47,214 nucleotides of DNA from NCBI GenBank assembly GCA_009712185.1, contig WASQ01000116.1, positions 50,501-97,714 of the forward strand, read 5' to 3'. The notes under the pieces were generated by a model that was not told where the DNA came from, did not search any database, and was given only the letters and a program-made list of their open reading frames with translations. The stretch's first letter is position 1. Each line of letters begins with the position of its first letter. Both the position numbers and the translations under genes were made by a program. The stretch comes from Telmatospirillum sp. (GTDB taxonomy: Bacteria; Pseudomonadota; Alphaproteobacteria; Rhodospirillales; Magnetospirillaceae). This document shows, piece after piece, positions 1 to 7,754 of the stretch.

Positions 1-68
1 GCGCCAGGGGCACATAACCGCTGCCGTCGGCATAGACCGTGGTGACGCACTGCTGACCCTCCTCCTCC
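1..68 (-). pseudogene. Displaced rhs core fragment (orphan rhs tip, runs off the left edge)
   Basis: Bases 1-68 match 1204-1271 inside the intact rhs gene with one mismatch (position 56), then identity ends abruptly at base 69. On the minus strand the fragment encodes the same core peptide (EEEGQQCVTTVYADGSGYVP). No start codon or upstream core precedes it here, so it looks like a displaced rhs 3' module whose remainder lies to the left of the window. Rhs loci commonly carry such orphan tips downstream of the main gene; that this is one is inference. Confidence 0.7.
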
Positions 69-86
69 CAGCCAGATACGCTTGTT

Positions 87-99
87 AGTTTAGTAAACT
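87..99. repeat. Small perfect inverted repeat
   Basis: AGTTTA-G-TAAACT is a 6-bp perfect inverted repeat in the AT-rich gap between the immunity-type gene and the orphan rhs fragment. It could be part of a weak terminator or simply a chance palindrome in AT-rich DNA. There is no T-run next to it on the minus strand. Confidence 0.25.
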
Positions 100-145
100 G
101 TCACCGTAATCGAAAACGGAACGATAAATAATTTTATAAATACAA

Positions 146-388
146 CTACGTAAGAATATTATTAATTTTCTCAGACAAAGTGCGCGCATCCACTTTTATC
201 ACAGAAGGTATATTATTATTTTTCATGATATTGATAAGATGATAGCGCAGTTTCATCAATATTTCTGTCGACGTCGAACCATATTCGATCGCATCTGATA
301 GTTTTTCTGCATCATCAATGTGATCGTTTGCCTTTAATGCATCAATAATTTTCATTGCCTCTTCGTAGTAATTTGGCGGTGCATTCAC
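146..388 (-). CDS. Putative immunity protein for the Rhs toxin tip
   Basis: An 80-residue protein, apparently all-helical and without a signal peptide or membrane segment, so probably cytoplasmic. I do not recognise a family. It begins with GTG three bases after the rhs stop codon. A GAGG ribosome-binding site lies inside the end of rhs, so translation is probably coupled to the toxin. Position (directly 3' of an rhs tip), size and base composition fit a cognate immunity protein that binds and neutralises the preceding toxin domain in the producing cell and its sisters. The gene is strikingly AT-rich compared with its neighbours, which is usual for horizontally exchanged toxin/immunity modules. 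The function is inferred from context only. Confidence 0.6.
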   Translation of the reverse strand: MNAPPNYYEEAMKIIDALKANDHIDDAEKLSDAIEYGSTSTEILMKLRYHLINIMKNNNIPSVIKVDARTLSEKINNILT

Positions 389-391
389 AGC

Positions 392-1432
392 TCACCTCGT
401 TCCAAAATAATTTAGGGTGACGCCGTTTTCTGGCGTAACCACTTCAATGCCACCACCTGGATTTTTTCCCACAGGCGGAGCAACGCGCGTAACAAAGTCT
501 GAACCGGGCTTCAAGATACCAGTTTCAATAAAGTCGGCCTTCGCAACATTCTCTGGCGGTATTCCATATCTGGCCGCATAGCCGGGTGAATCTGGACTTT
601 CCAGCGCCCAGAACTGCGCCTCTGCCGCTTGGCTTTTGCCCATCGTTCCGATTCTATACAATCTTGCGCCACTTTCCACTTGCGTCCGCGCCATCAATGC
701 GTCAACACCACCGCCTTGCACAGCTCGGCCATACGGGGTCGCTACACTTGGTGGCGCTGAAAAACGCCCTGTCGCACTATCCCTCCACCGACTAGCACGA
801 CTGTCAAACCCGCAGCTCAATCCCCACGGGTCGATCCACGACAGGGGCTCCGGGGCATACTGGTACAGGTTCAGCCCGCCGGCCAGTCCGATCGGGTCCT
901 GGCTGGTGAACCGGCCCGCATCGGGATCATAATACCGGAAGGTGTTGTATTGCAGCCCCGTCCCGGCGTCGTGGTACTGACCCTGAAAGCGCAGATTCTG
1001 TGCCGGGCGGTGACGGCCGCCGGACCATTCACGGCCGCGGTCCCAGTCCTCCTCCGCCAGTCCGCCCCAGGTCCGATACCGCGCCCGCCACAGGATCCGC
1101 CCGTCGGCGCCGGTCAGCTCTTCCGGCAGGCCGTTCACATCTGTGTGGAAATAGTCGACCTGCTCCGCCGTCACCGTCTTTTCCCAGCGGCCATGCTCGA
1201 TCCGCGCCAGGGGCACATAACCGCTGCCGTCGGCATAGACCGTGGTGACGCACTGCTGTCCCTCCTCCTCCTGCGCCATGCGCATCCCGTCCCACACGAA
1301 CCACACCGCGGCCGCGGGCGTGATCCCCACCAGACGGCGCTTCGCGATCCGCCGCCCCAACGCATCGTAATGGTAGGTCCATTCGCCCTGTCGCGAGGCG
1401 CTGCCCACCATCTGATGCTCGTCGTTCCAGGG
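392..1432 (-). CDS. Rhs C-terminal part: last core repeats plus variable toxin domain (separated from the N-terminal part by a frameshift)
   Basis: This reading frame holds the end of the Rhs core and the polymorphic tip. The core part has the terminal hallmarks: GLQYNTFRYYDPDAGRF, then SQDPIGLAGGLNLYQYAPEP and the DPWGLS junction at about 810-840. The roughly 140 residues after the junction form the variable effector domain. I do not recognise its family with certainty. It has an LYRIG segment, a W-x-L-E-x-P segment and a conserved-looking end (FVTRVAPPVGKNPGGGIEVV). That pattern recalls ADP-ribosyltransferase-fold or nuclease tips of Rhs/CDI toxins, but the enzyme activity is not established. 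The frame stays open upstream to 1513, but homology to Rhs starts only at about 1432, where the upstream coding frame switches in. It has no start codon of its own that makes sense, so it needs the N-terminal part. Confidence 0.75.
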   Translation of the reverse strand, partial: PWNDEHQMVGSASRQGEWTYHYDALGRRIAKRRLVGITPAAAVWFVWDGMRMAQEEEGQQCVTTVYADGSGYVPLARIEHGRWEKTVTAEQVDYFHTDVNGLPEELTGADGRILWRARYRTWGGLAEEDWDRGREWSGGRHRPAQNLRFQGQYHDAGTGLQYNTFRYYDPDAGRFTSQDPIGLAGGLNLYQYAPEPLSWIDPWGLSCGFDSRASRWRDSATGRFSAPPSVATPYGRAVQGGGVDALMARTQVESGARLYRIGTMGKSQAAEAQFWALESPDSPGYAARYGIPPENVAKADFIETGILKPGSDFVTRVAPPVGKNPGGGIEVVTPENGVTLNYFGTR

Positions 1433-4400
1433 TGAAAAACTGGTGCCCGGCCACCGGGCCCTGTTTCGCCTCCAGGCGTCCATGGGCGTCATAGCGGTAC
1501 AGATGATCGCCATAGCGCGTTACCCGGTTGGTCACGGCGCCGTCATGGACCAGCCCCAATCCCGCGCCGGATCCCGGTCCGAGTCCCTGGCCCAGTCCCC
1601 GGCCTAGTCCCTGGCCCTGGCCCTGGCCCTGGCCCATCCCGGGCGGCGCCGCCCCGGCGGCCCCCTGCCACGGCCGCATGTTGGACGCGCCGTCCCACAG
1701 AAACGCCTCGTCCAGGTCCGGCGACGGCGGAACCGATCGGTTCGAGAGAATCCGGCCGGCCGGGTCATAATCGAAGCTGCGTTCTCCCCACCATCCGTCG
1801 CGCCGCCCCGCCAGAAGGCCGCGCGGGTCGTAACGATAGTCCTTCGCCAGGGCACGGATGCCGCGCCCCATGGCGTCCGCGGCCGGTGTCCCGGTCCGGT
1901 TCCCGGCCACCATCCCGACCGGCGCCCCGGCCGGTGATTCGGGAACGGCTTCCGCATAGGACCGGCACCACAGCCGGCGGCCCAGCGGGTCCAGGCCGAA
2001 GCGGCTGGTCAGCGCCCCCTGCCCGCGCGAGACCTCGCGGTGCAGGTCGTCGCGCTCCATCTCGGCCAGGGTTATCCCGCCCGCCATGACCTGCAACAGA
2101 TGGCCCGCCCCGCCATAGCGCAGATAGCGAAGCTCCGGCCCCGACGGCAGTTGCGTCGCGACGATATGCCCCATAGCGTCGCGACGGTGGCGGATCTCCG
2201 TCCGCCGGGGCTCCGCCAGCGCCTCCCAGCGCCAGACCGGTCCGCCCGGACCGGTCACGAAACGGCCCAGGCACCGGACGTCGGTCTGCTCCCCGATCAG
2301 ACGCCCGGTCGCGTCATAGTCGAAGCGGACCGCGTCCACCGGTGCTCCGCCGTCTCCCTCCGCCATGGGCGTGGCGGCGAACCGGCGCACCGCGACCACC
2401 CGTCCGGCGACGTCATAGTCATAACGGGTCACGGCGTCCGTGGTCCGTTTCTCCGTCAGACGGCCCAGCAGATCCCGCTGCAGCGTCACCGGCGTCGCGG
2501 CGCCGGCGGGCGGCCGGCGCACCACCGATATCGGCAGACCCCGGGCGTCCAGCCGGTAGTCGGTGCGGATCCCGTCGATCCCGGTCTGCGACAGCAGACG
2601 GTCGGCGGCGTCATAGTCGAACAGGGTCGCCTGACCGGCGCCGTCGAACAGGGCCGCCACCCGGCCGGCCGCGTCGAAGGTCCGGCTGACCCGGATGCCG
2701 GCCCGGGCGATGGAGGCGGCAAGCCGGCCCGCCCCGTCCCATTCGTAACGGGGCACGCCGCCGCCGGCCTCAGCGCTTTGCAGATAGCCCCCGGGCAGCC
2801 AGCGCCAGAACAGGGCCTGCCCGTCCGCCAGCAGCCGCGCCGCCGGCCGTCCGGCGCCATCCCAGGCAAATCGCGTGACCTGCCCCAGCGCGTCCGTCTC
2901 GCTGACCAGACGTCCCTCGCCGTCATAGTCCCAGCGCGTCGTCTTGCCCGAACAGTCGGTGAAAGCCGACGCCTGCCCATCCATCCGGCGGCGCCATCGG
3001 CTGGTCTTGCCCACCGGATCGCGCCGGGCCACCAGGGCTCCGCCCTCGTCATAGGTGAACCGAACCCGGCCTCCGGCGTCCTCGACGGCCGTCAGATTGC
3101 CGCGGCCGTCGTAGTCATAGCGTGTCTCCCGGCCATCCGGCCCGACCTCGGCCAGGGGGAGGGCGTCGTCCGGATGCCACCTTGTCCGGACGATCCGGCC
3201 CAGGGGATCGGTGACCGCCGCCACATTGCCATGACCGTCATAGGCATGGGTCCAGCGCGCGCCGTCCGGCTCGACACAGGACAGCAACCGGCCGTCGGGG
3301 TCATAGCTCCATTGCCACTCCTGCCCGGCCGCGTCCAGGTGGCGGGTGATCTGGAAGGGCCCGGACCATTCCCAGACCTGAGCCCGGCCCAGATGGTCGA
3401 TAACCGTCGTCCTGCCGCTCCGGCCGTCCGGATCCAGACGATAGTCCGCCCGCCAGTCGTCGCCCTGGCTGGTCCATTGCCGCGTCACGCGGGGATGCGA
3501 TCCGGGTAAGTCCGACCAGTCATAATGACTGACCAGCCCCAGGGGATGGGTTTGCGACGCCATCAGGCCCCGGCCCGGCCCCTGATCGTGCCAGGTGAAC
3601 CGCCGCACCGTCGCGCCGGTCCGGTCGCCGACCGAAATCAGGCGTCCCGCCCCGTCATAGTCATAGCGCACCAGAACGATCGGCGCTCCGTCGTCCCGGT
3701 CCCAGGCCACCTCCGACAGGCGGCGGGGATGGGTCCCGTCATAGCGGCAGACATAGCGCCGGCCGGCGCCATCCCGGATCGCGGCCAGCCGGCCGGCCTC
3801 GTCATAGTCCAGAACCAGGGCGTTGCCGTTGCGATCCTCGATCCGGCGCACCGGCCGCGTGCCGGGCGGACCATCCGGCCCGAAATCGTAAATCAGCCCG
3901 GCGGGATCCCGGGCCAGCCAGCGGTCACCGGCGACGAGACCCAATGTCCAGCCGTAGAGGGTGTTCACGGTGGCGGTCCTGGGGGCGACGGAACCGAACG
4001 GGATGTCGATGCCATGTTCGTCGGTAAGCACCGCGCCGGCGCCGCCAAGCTCCAGCGTCACCGACACCGGCAGCCGCCAGCCCGGCCCCAGGGGACCATC
4101 GGCACCATCGAGGCTGTTGTAACGACGGATCCAGCGCAACGGCAACCGCGCCGGCAGGGCGAAGTCCAGATCCAGGGACCCGTCCAGGAACTTCGCACCC
4201 GGGGGCGCGTGAACCGGATGACCAAACGCGGCGGTCAGAACCCGGTCGGTGGCGGCGGCCACCGCCATGCCGACCCCCAGGCAGGCCACCTTGCCCGGCA
4301 GCGATTTCCAGTTCCGGGTGCAGAGCGCCAGCGCGATGCCGCCATACCGGTCGATGGCGTCCAGCCACCAGGGCATGTCCGGCCGGATCTCACGCGTGGT

Positions 4401-4961
4401 TTCGGCGGGACCGCCGATCAGCACATTGGGCGACCCGCCCGACGCCTTGGCACCACAATCGATGCGGTCGCCGACACGATGGGCGGGCGCGCCGTTGATC
4501 AGGACGATCCGCGACCCTTCCGCCACATGCTGGCGCGGCGTATGGCGGTCGCAGGTCACCAGATCGTCGTCGCCCGGTCCCGGTGTCGCACGCGCCGCCG
4601 GCCGGCCGTTGATCATCACATTGGGAGAGCCCTGAACAATCTGTCCCATCACCTGTGGCGGAAACAGCCCGTTCAGCGCCCGCCCCGCCTTCTCACGGGC
4701 ATCGTTGGCGAGATCGCCCGGCCCATGCAGCCCGGCGGCATGCATCAGCGCATCGGCGCCGAACTGCATCCCGGCCCCCACCGCGGCCCCCAGCACCAGG
4801 GCGCCAAGACCGCCGGTGCCGACAACAAAGGCGGCCGCCAGCCCGACAGCCGCCCCCACAGCCAATCCGGTCAACAGCCCGGCGCCGACCTGACCGACCT
4901 CGGACAGCAGAGAGTCGTGAACAATGGGGTCGTCTTTGCGGGCGGCCGGAGGGAGGCTCAT
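1029..4961 (-). CDS. rhs: PAAR/Rhs polymorphic toxin, N-terminal and core part
   Basis: This T6SS effector sits on the VgrG spike through a PAAR domain and encloses its toxin in an Rhs (YD-repeat) shell. From the start at 4961 (the ATG overlaps the chaperone stop as ATGA), the order is: a glycine/alanine-rich hydrophobic segment at about residues 18-75 (the prePAAR/transmembrane region that EagR chaperones shield), a PAAR region at about 95-200 with repeated SPNV-I-G and H/C positions (TCDRHTP, DCGAK), then a DUF6531-type entry into about 20 YD repeats (RYDYDxxGR pattern). In frame, the protein fails after GHQFF near 1435 and runs through unrelated sequence to a stop at 1029. If one base is removed near 1430 the product is about 1,520 residues, normal for a full-length Rhs. 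An earlier in-frame ATG at 5009 would overlap eagR by 52 bases and is less likely. Confidence 0.88.
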   Translation of the reverse strand: MSLPPAARKDDPIVHDSLLSEVGQVGAGLLTGLAVGAAVGLAAAFVVGTGGLGALVLGAAVGAGMQFGADALMHAAGLHGPGDLANDAREKAGRALNGLFPPQVMGQIVQGSPNVMINGRPAARATPGPGDDDLVTCDRHTPRQHVAEGSRIVLINGAPAHRVGDRIDCGAKASGGSPNVLIGGPAETTREIRPDMPWWLDAIDRYGGIALALCTRNWKSLPGKVACLGVGMAVAAATDRVLTAAFGHPVHAPPGAKFLDGSLDLDFALPARLPLRWIRRYNSLDGADGPLGPGWRLPVSVTLELGGAGAVLTDEHGIDIPFGSVAPRTATVNTLYGWTLGLVAGDRWLARDPAGLIYDFGPDGPPGTRPVRRIEDRNGNALVLDYDEAGRLAAIRDGAGRRYVCRYDGTHPRRLSEVAWDRDDGAPIVLVRYDYDGAGRLISVGDRTGATVRRFTWHDQGPGRGLMASQTHPLGLVSHYDWSDLPGSHPRVTRQWTSQGDDWRADYRLDPDGRSGRTTVIDHLGRAQVWEWSGPFQITRHLDAAGQEWQWSYDPDGRLLSCVEPDGARWTHAYDGHGNVAAVTDPLGRIVRTRWHPDDALPLAEVGPDGRETRYDYDGRGNLTAVEDAGGRVRFTYDEGGALVARRDPVGKTSRWRRRMDGQASAFTDCSGKTTRWDYDGEGRLVSETDALGQVTRFAWDGAGRPAARLLADGQALFWRWLPGGYLQSAEAGGGVPRYEWDGAGRLAASIARAGIRVSRTFDAAGRVAALFDGAGQATLFDYDAADRLLSQTGIDGIRTDYRLDARGLPISVVRRPPAGAATPVTLQRDLLGRLTEKRTTDAVTRYDYDVAGRVVAVRRFAATPMAEGDGGAPVDAVRFDYDATGRLIGEQTDVRCLGRFVTGPGGPVWRWEALAEPRRTEIRHRRDAMGHIVATQLPSGPELRYLRYGGAGHLLQVMAGGITLAEMERDDLHREVSRGQGALTSRFGLDPLGRRLWCRSYAEAVPESPAGAPVGMVAGNRTGTPAADAMGRGIRALAKDYRYDPRGLLAGRRDGWWGERSFDYDPAGRILSNRSVPPSPDLDEAFLWDGASNMRPWQGAAGAAPPGMGQGQGQGQGLGRGLGQGLGPGSGAGLGLVHDGAVTNRVTRYGDHLYRYDAHGRLEAKQGPVAGHQFFTLERRASDGGQRLATGRMDLPLRCVGAADREAPSGGDHARGRGVVRVGRDAHGAGGGGTAVRHHGLCRRQRLCAPGADRAWPLGKDGDGGAGRLFPHRCERPAGRADRRRRADPVAGAVSDLGRTGGGGLGPRP
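1427..1440 (-). other. Frameshift site in rhs
   Basis: On the minus strand the upstream frame reads GHQFF-TLE and the downstream frame reads SFSP-WNDEHQMV. The expected core motif is GHQFFTWNDEHQMV, which appears if one C is removed from the CCC run (GGG at 1430-1432 on the plus strand). A TTTTT run sits next to it. The change could be a real disabling mutation, phase variation, recoding or a sequencing error; the sequence alone cannot decide. Confidence 0.8.
1583..1640 (-). repeat. In-frame hexanucleotide repeat in rhs (Gly-Gln/Gly-Leu tract)
   Basis: Tandem copies of a six-base unit (CCCTGG-like on the plus strand) encode an irregular run of Gly-Gln, Gly-Leu and Gly-Arg pairs. The tract interrupts the regular YD-repeat pattern just before the last core repeats. 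Because the unit is a multiple of three, changes in copy number would alter length without changing the reading frame. Confidence 0.75.
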
Positions 4962-5398
4962 TCGGGCGCCTGTTCCGCCGCGAAGGTGAAACTGGAAATG
5001 GCCTGCCACAAGGCCTGCCGGACGGGCTGATCCGCCAGTTGTCCGGGGGCGGTGGCGGTGAAATTCAACAGGCGGTCGCCGTCGACGACGATCAGAAGCA
5101 TCTGATAGAGCGGGACCGACCGGTTGGCCCAGCGGAATTCCAGCAGATGCGCGGAACGGCCGTCCAACCGCGTTTCGGAATCGGCCAGCACCGTCAACCC
5201 GGTCAAATCCCTGCGCATGGACATCATCTGCCGGGCCAGATGATCCTGAAGCCCGGCGCCAGGGGGCAGTTGATCGCGGGTCAGCACCAGATTGACCCCT
5301 TGTGGCAGACCCGCGGGGACCAGCATGGTGATGCTGCGGTCCTGCCAGGCCCCCTGCAAATCGAAACAGCCCTCATCGACCCGAAAACGTCCCATCAT
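4958..5398 (-). CDS. eagR: EagR-type T6SS chaperone (DcrB/DUF1795 family)
   Basis: A protein of about 146 residues from the tandem ATGs at 5398/5395, the size of EagR chaperones. The fold signature is visible: an N-terminal strand pair (FDLQGAWQDRSITMLVP), a central helix with DHLARQM, and a C-terminal helix (RQALWQAISSFTF). Known EagR proteins bind the hydrophobic N-terminal segments of PAAR-Rhs effectors in the cytoplasm and help load them on VgrG. It lies directly upstream of rhs with an ATGA stop/start overlap (4958-4961), exactly where an Rhs-specific chaperone is expected. Its own start overlaps the stop of the preceding gene in the same ATGA manner. An upstream extension to 5500 would run through the preceding coding sequence and looks spurious. 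Confidence 0.85.
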   Translation of the reverse strand: MMGRFRVDEGCFDLQGAWQDRSITMLVPAGLPQGVNLVLTRDQLPPGAGLQDHLARQMMSMRRDLTGLTVLADSETRLDGRSAHLLEFRWANRSVPLYQMLLIVVDGDRLLNFTATAPGQLADQPVRQALWQAISSFTFAAEQAPE

Positions 5399-5907
5399 CA
5401 GTCTCCGATCAACGTTGCCAGTGGCCCGGCGCCGTCCGGATCCGGACCGGCGGGCGCCGTCAGGGCGGGGGGTGGCGGAGCGGCAGGTGACGACGGCCAT
5501 GGAGCCGCCGCGGGGCCTGCCCCCGGAGCGGGCGGTGGCCCCGGCAAAGTCGGAACGGGCAGTGGGGAAAGGAGGGAGGGCGCGACGGACGGGGGGGCGG
5601 TGGCAGAAACGCCCGGGGACGGCAGACCATTGCCTGCCGGAACGCCGATCTCATTGGCGGCGAACCCACTGGCGGCCGTCAGGTTGGTCGCGGCCGGCAA
5701 AGCGGCCGGATCCTGCCCGCCCGCCGACAACGCCCCACCAACCGGCAAGAACGATCCGACCGGCAAAGACGCCCCGGCCGGCAAGAACGATCCGGCGGGT
5801 CCCGGGCCGGCAAGGGACGGCGTCGACAACACCGACGGGGTGAAAGGTTCGATGCCGAGGCTGGCTCCGATGGCGCCGGGCTGGATCGCGGCAGTGCAAA
5901 GGGGCAT
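5398..5907 (-). CDS. Pro/Ala-rich protein between vgrG and eagR, function unknown
   Basis: A 169-residue protein made almost entirely of proline, alanine, glycine, serine and leucine. Repeated short motifs of the type GSFLPAG/GSFLPVG lie at about residues 38-58 and a poly-proline stretch lies near residue 140. The first about 30 residues (MPLCTAAIQPG, then SLGIEPFTPSVL) faintly resemble the start of DUF4280-type PAAR-like spike proteins, but most of that domain is missing. It begins 18 bases after the vgrG stop and overlaps eagR by ATGA, so it is co-translated with the delivery genes. It could be a degenerate spike adaptor, a flexible linker protein or an accessory loader. I cannot assign a function. 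Confidence 0.6.
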   Translation of the reverse strand: MPLCTAAIQPGAIGASLGIEPFTPSVLSTPSLAGPGPAGSFLPAGASLPVGSFLPVGGALSAGGQDPAALPAATNLTAASGFAANEIGVPAGNGLPSPGVSATAPPSVAPSLLSPLPVPTLPGPPPAPGAGPAAAPWPSSPAAPPPPALTAPAGPDPDGAGPLATLIGD

Positions 5908-5925
5908 GGGGTTTCCTCCGGTCCG

Positions 5926-7644
5926 CTACGGATTGAGCCAGATGGTCTGGCCGTTCTGGCTGATGCCGTTCTTGTCGAGAACGATGGAACTGCCGTTGCT
6001 GACGATCTGGATGGACTGGTCCGTGATCTGGATCAGGCTGTTGCCGACCTGCAACACCAGAAGCTGGCCGGAGGTCACGACCATGTTCTGCCCCACCTGC
6101 TTGAACAGGTTGTTGCGGACCACCATGGACATGTCTTTTTGCGAGTGGAAGGCGATTTCCTCGGCCCCTGCCTTATCCTCCATGGTGAAGAGATTGAAGC
6201 CACCGCCCCCGGGTGAGCTGGCGCTGCGAAAGCTGGTCCGGGTCTGTTCGTCGGGCAGGTGCAGGGGAGGCGACGTTTCCGCATTGGGGACCGACCCCAC
6301 CACCAGTGGACGGTCGGGATTGCCCTCCAGGAAGGCCACCACCACCTCCATTCCGACACGGGGAATGACCTGTCCGCCAAAGCCGCGCCCCGCCCAGGGC
6401 TGGGCGACACGCATCCAGCAGGAACTCTGCTCGTCGCCGCCCCCCAGCCGGTCCCAGAAGAACTGCACCTTCACCCGGCCGAAACTGTCGCAATAGATCT
6501 CCTGCCCGGCCGGTCCGACCACCACCGCGGTCTGCAATCCGGCGATCACCGGGCGGGGCGTCACCCGGGCCGGCACGAAAGGCGTCGCCGCGGGAATACA
6601 GGTGAGGCTGTTGCGATAGCCGGTCTCCGACTTCCCGCCGCTCTCATAGCTCAGGTCGGTGGCGTGATGGGCCCCCGACGTCACCACATAGTCGCCGTTT
6701 TCCGCCGCCACGGGATGTCCGGACAGGCGGAACCGCCGGCCCGGGGCCAGCGAGCGGCAATCGCCGGCGGCCTGGACCGTGACGCGCTCCACCTCCTCGG
6801 CCTGCATGGCGAGCTTCGCCCGCCGCTCTCCGCCACCCGCATCGTCATGCAGACCCGGATAGTCGAAATGCTCATGCAATGGATGCTGGCGATAGTCCGA
6901 CAACGTCGGGCTGCGCTGTTCCAGCGGCAGCCGGCTGGTTTCGAAATTGTAGTCCTTGACCGTCCATGCCGACGCGCGATAGGCATGCCGCCGATGCCAT
7001 TCGTCCAGATGGTTGCTGTGCTGGGATCCGGCGCTGAACAGGACGCGGGGCTCGTCGCCGGTCTCGTAGGCGGCGGTCTGGCTGCCCAGGACCAGGGTGT
7101 GCCGTCCCTGCGCGTGACGGAAGAAATAGGAGATCCCGTCCTCTTCCAGCAACCGCGAGATGAACTGGAAATCGGTCTCGCGGTATTGCACGCAGTAGGA
7201 GCGCACCGGCGCCGGTCCGGCCTTGGACATATCGACATCGCGATATCCGAACTCGCCCAGGATCGTCGACAGGATGTCCAGCGTCGATTTGTTCTGGAAG
7301 ATGCGGCAGTCGCTGGTCCGCGTCAGCGACCACAGCCAGGGAACGATCTGAAGCTGGTAGTGGCGTTGCCCGCGCGCCGCCGCATGACCGCCGTCCAGGG
7401 CTGCCACGATCCCGTTGAACATCCGGTAGCGGCCTTCCTGCAACTTGAGGCGGATGGTGACGTTCTGGGCGAGCAGCGAGGCGGGATCGAGATCGTCGTC
7501 CAGGGACCGCACCGTTGCGGTAAAGTCGAACAGCATCGACAATCCCTCGATGCCGTCCAGGCGTTCCAGCAGCAACCGGTCGTCCCCCAGCGGGCTGGTG
7601 ATCGCCAGAATGCGGTCGTCCTGGGTTATCCCGAAACCATCCAT
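5926..7644 (-). CDS. vgrG: VgrG (TssI) spike protein
   Basis: A 572-residue protein from the ATG at 7644, which has a GGGAG ribosome-binding site upstream; the longer open frame to 7809 has no Rhs/VgrG-like content. The family layout is clear: a gp27-like N-terminal half with the typical YRETDFQFISRLLEEDGI motif at about residue 155, the gp5 OB-fold segment with VYCDSFGRVKVQF-type sequence, the strongly conserved WMRVAQPWAG and IPRVGMEVVVAFLEGNPDRPLVVG motifs, and a C-terminal beta-helix (KDMSMVVRNN, then short repeats). There is no extra C-terminal effector domain. VgrG trimers cap the Hcp tube; the adjoining Rhs PAAR domain probably sharpens this spike. It stands between the muramidase pair upstream and the Rhs set downstream, so both effector modules may be its cargo. 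Confidence 0.95.
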   Translation of the reverse strand: MDGFGITQDDRILAITSPLGDDRLLLERLDGIEGLSMLFDFTATVRSLDDDLDPASLLAQNVTIRLKLQEGRYRMFNGIVAALDGGHAAARGQRHYQLQIVPWLWSLTRTSDCRIFQNKSTLDILSTILGEFGYRDVDMSKAGPAPVRSYCVQYRETDFQFISRLLEEDGISYFFRHAQGRHTLVLGSQTAAYETGDEPRVLFSAGSQHSNHLDEWHRRHAYRASAWTVKDYNFETSRLPLEQRSPTLSDYRQHPLHEHFDYPGLHDDAGGGERRAKLAMQAEEVERVTVQAAGDCRSLAPGRRFRLSGHPVAAENGDYVVTSGAHHATDLSYESGGKSETGYRNSLTCIPAATPFVPARVTPRPVIAGLQTAVVVGPAGQEIYCDSFGRVKVQFFWDRLGGGDEQSSCWMRVAQPWAGRGFGGQVIPRVGMEVVVAFLEGNPDRPLVVGSVPNAETSPPLHLPDEQTRTSFRSASSPGGGGFNLFTMEDKAGAEEIAFHSQKDMSMVVRNNLFKQVGQNMVVTSGQLLVLQVGNSLIQITDQSIQIVSNGSSIVLDKNGISQNGQTIWLNP

Positions 7645-7754
7645 GCTCCCGTTCCATTTTCTGGCCGGCGGCACGCCGGCAAAGGGGGCCGCGCCCTCCG
7701 GCAAGCGCCTCGCGGCAGGGCACAATCCCGATGCCGGCGATCCCCGGCGGTGTC

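Noticed and set aside
2040-5030. Long plus-strand open frames of about 490-500 codons (2040-3509 and 3525-5030)
   Set aside because: They are antisense to the rhs core, whose motifs are unmistakable. Their composition (Arg, Pro, Gln, Gly) is typical of GC-rich shadow frames.
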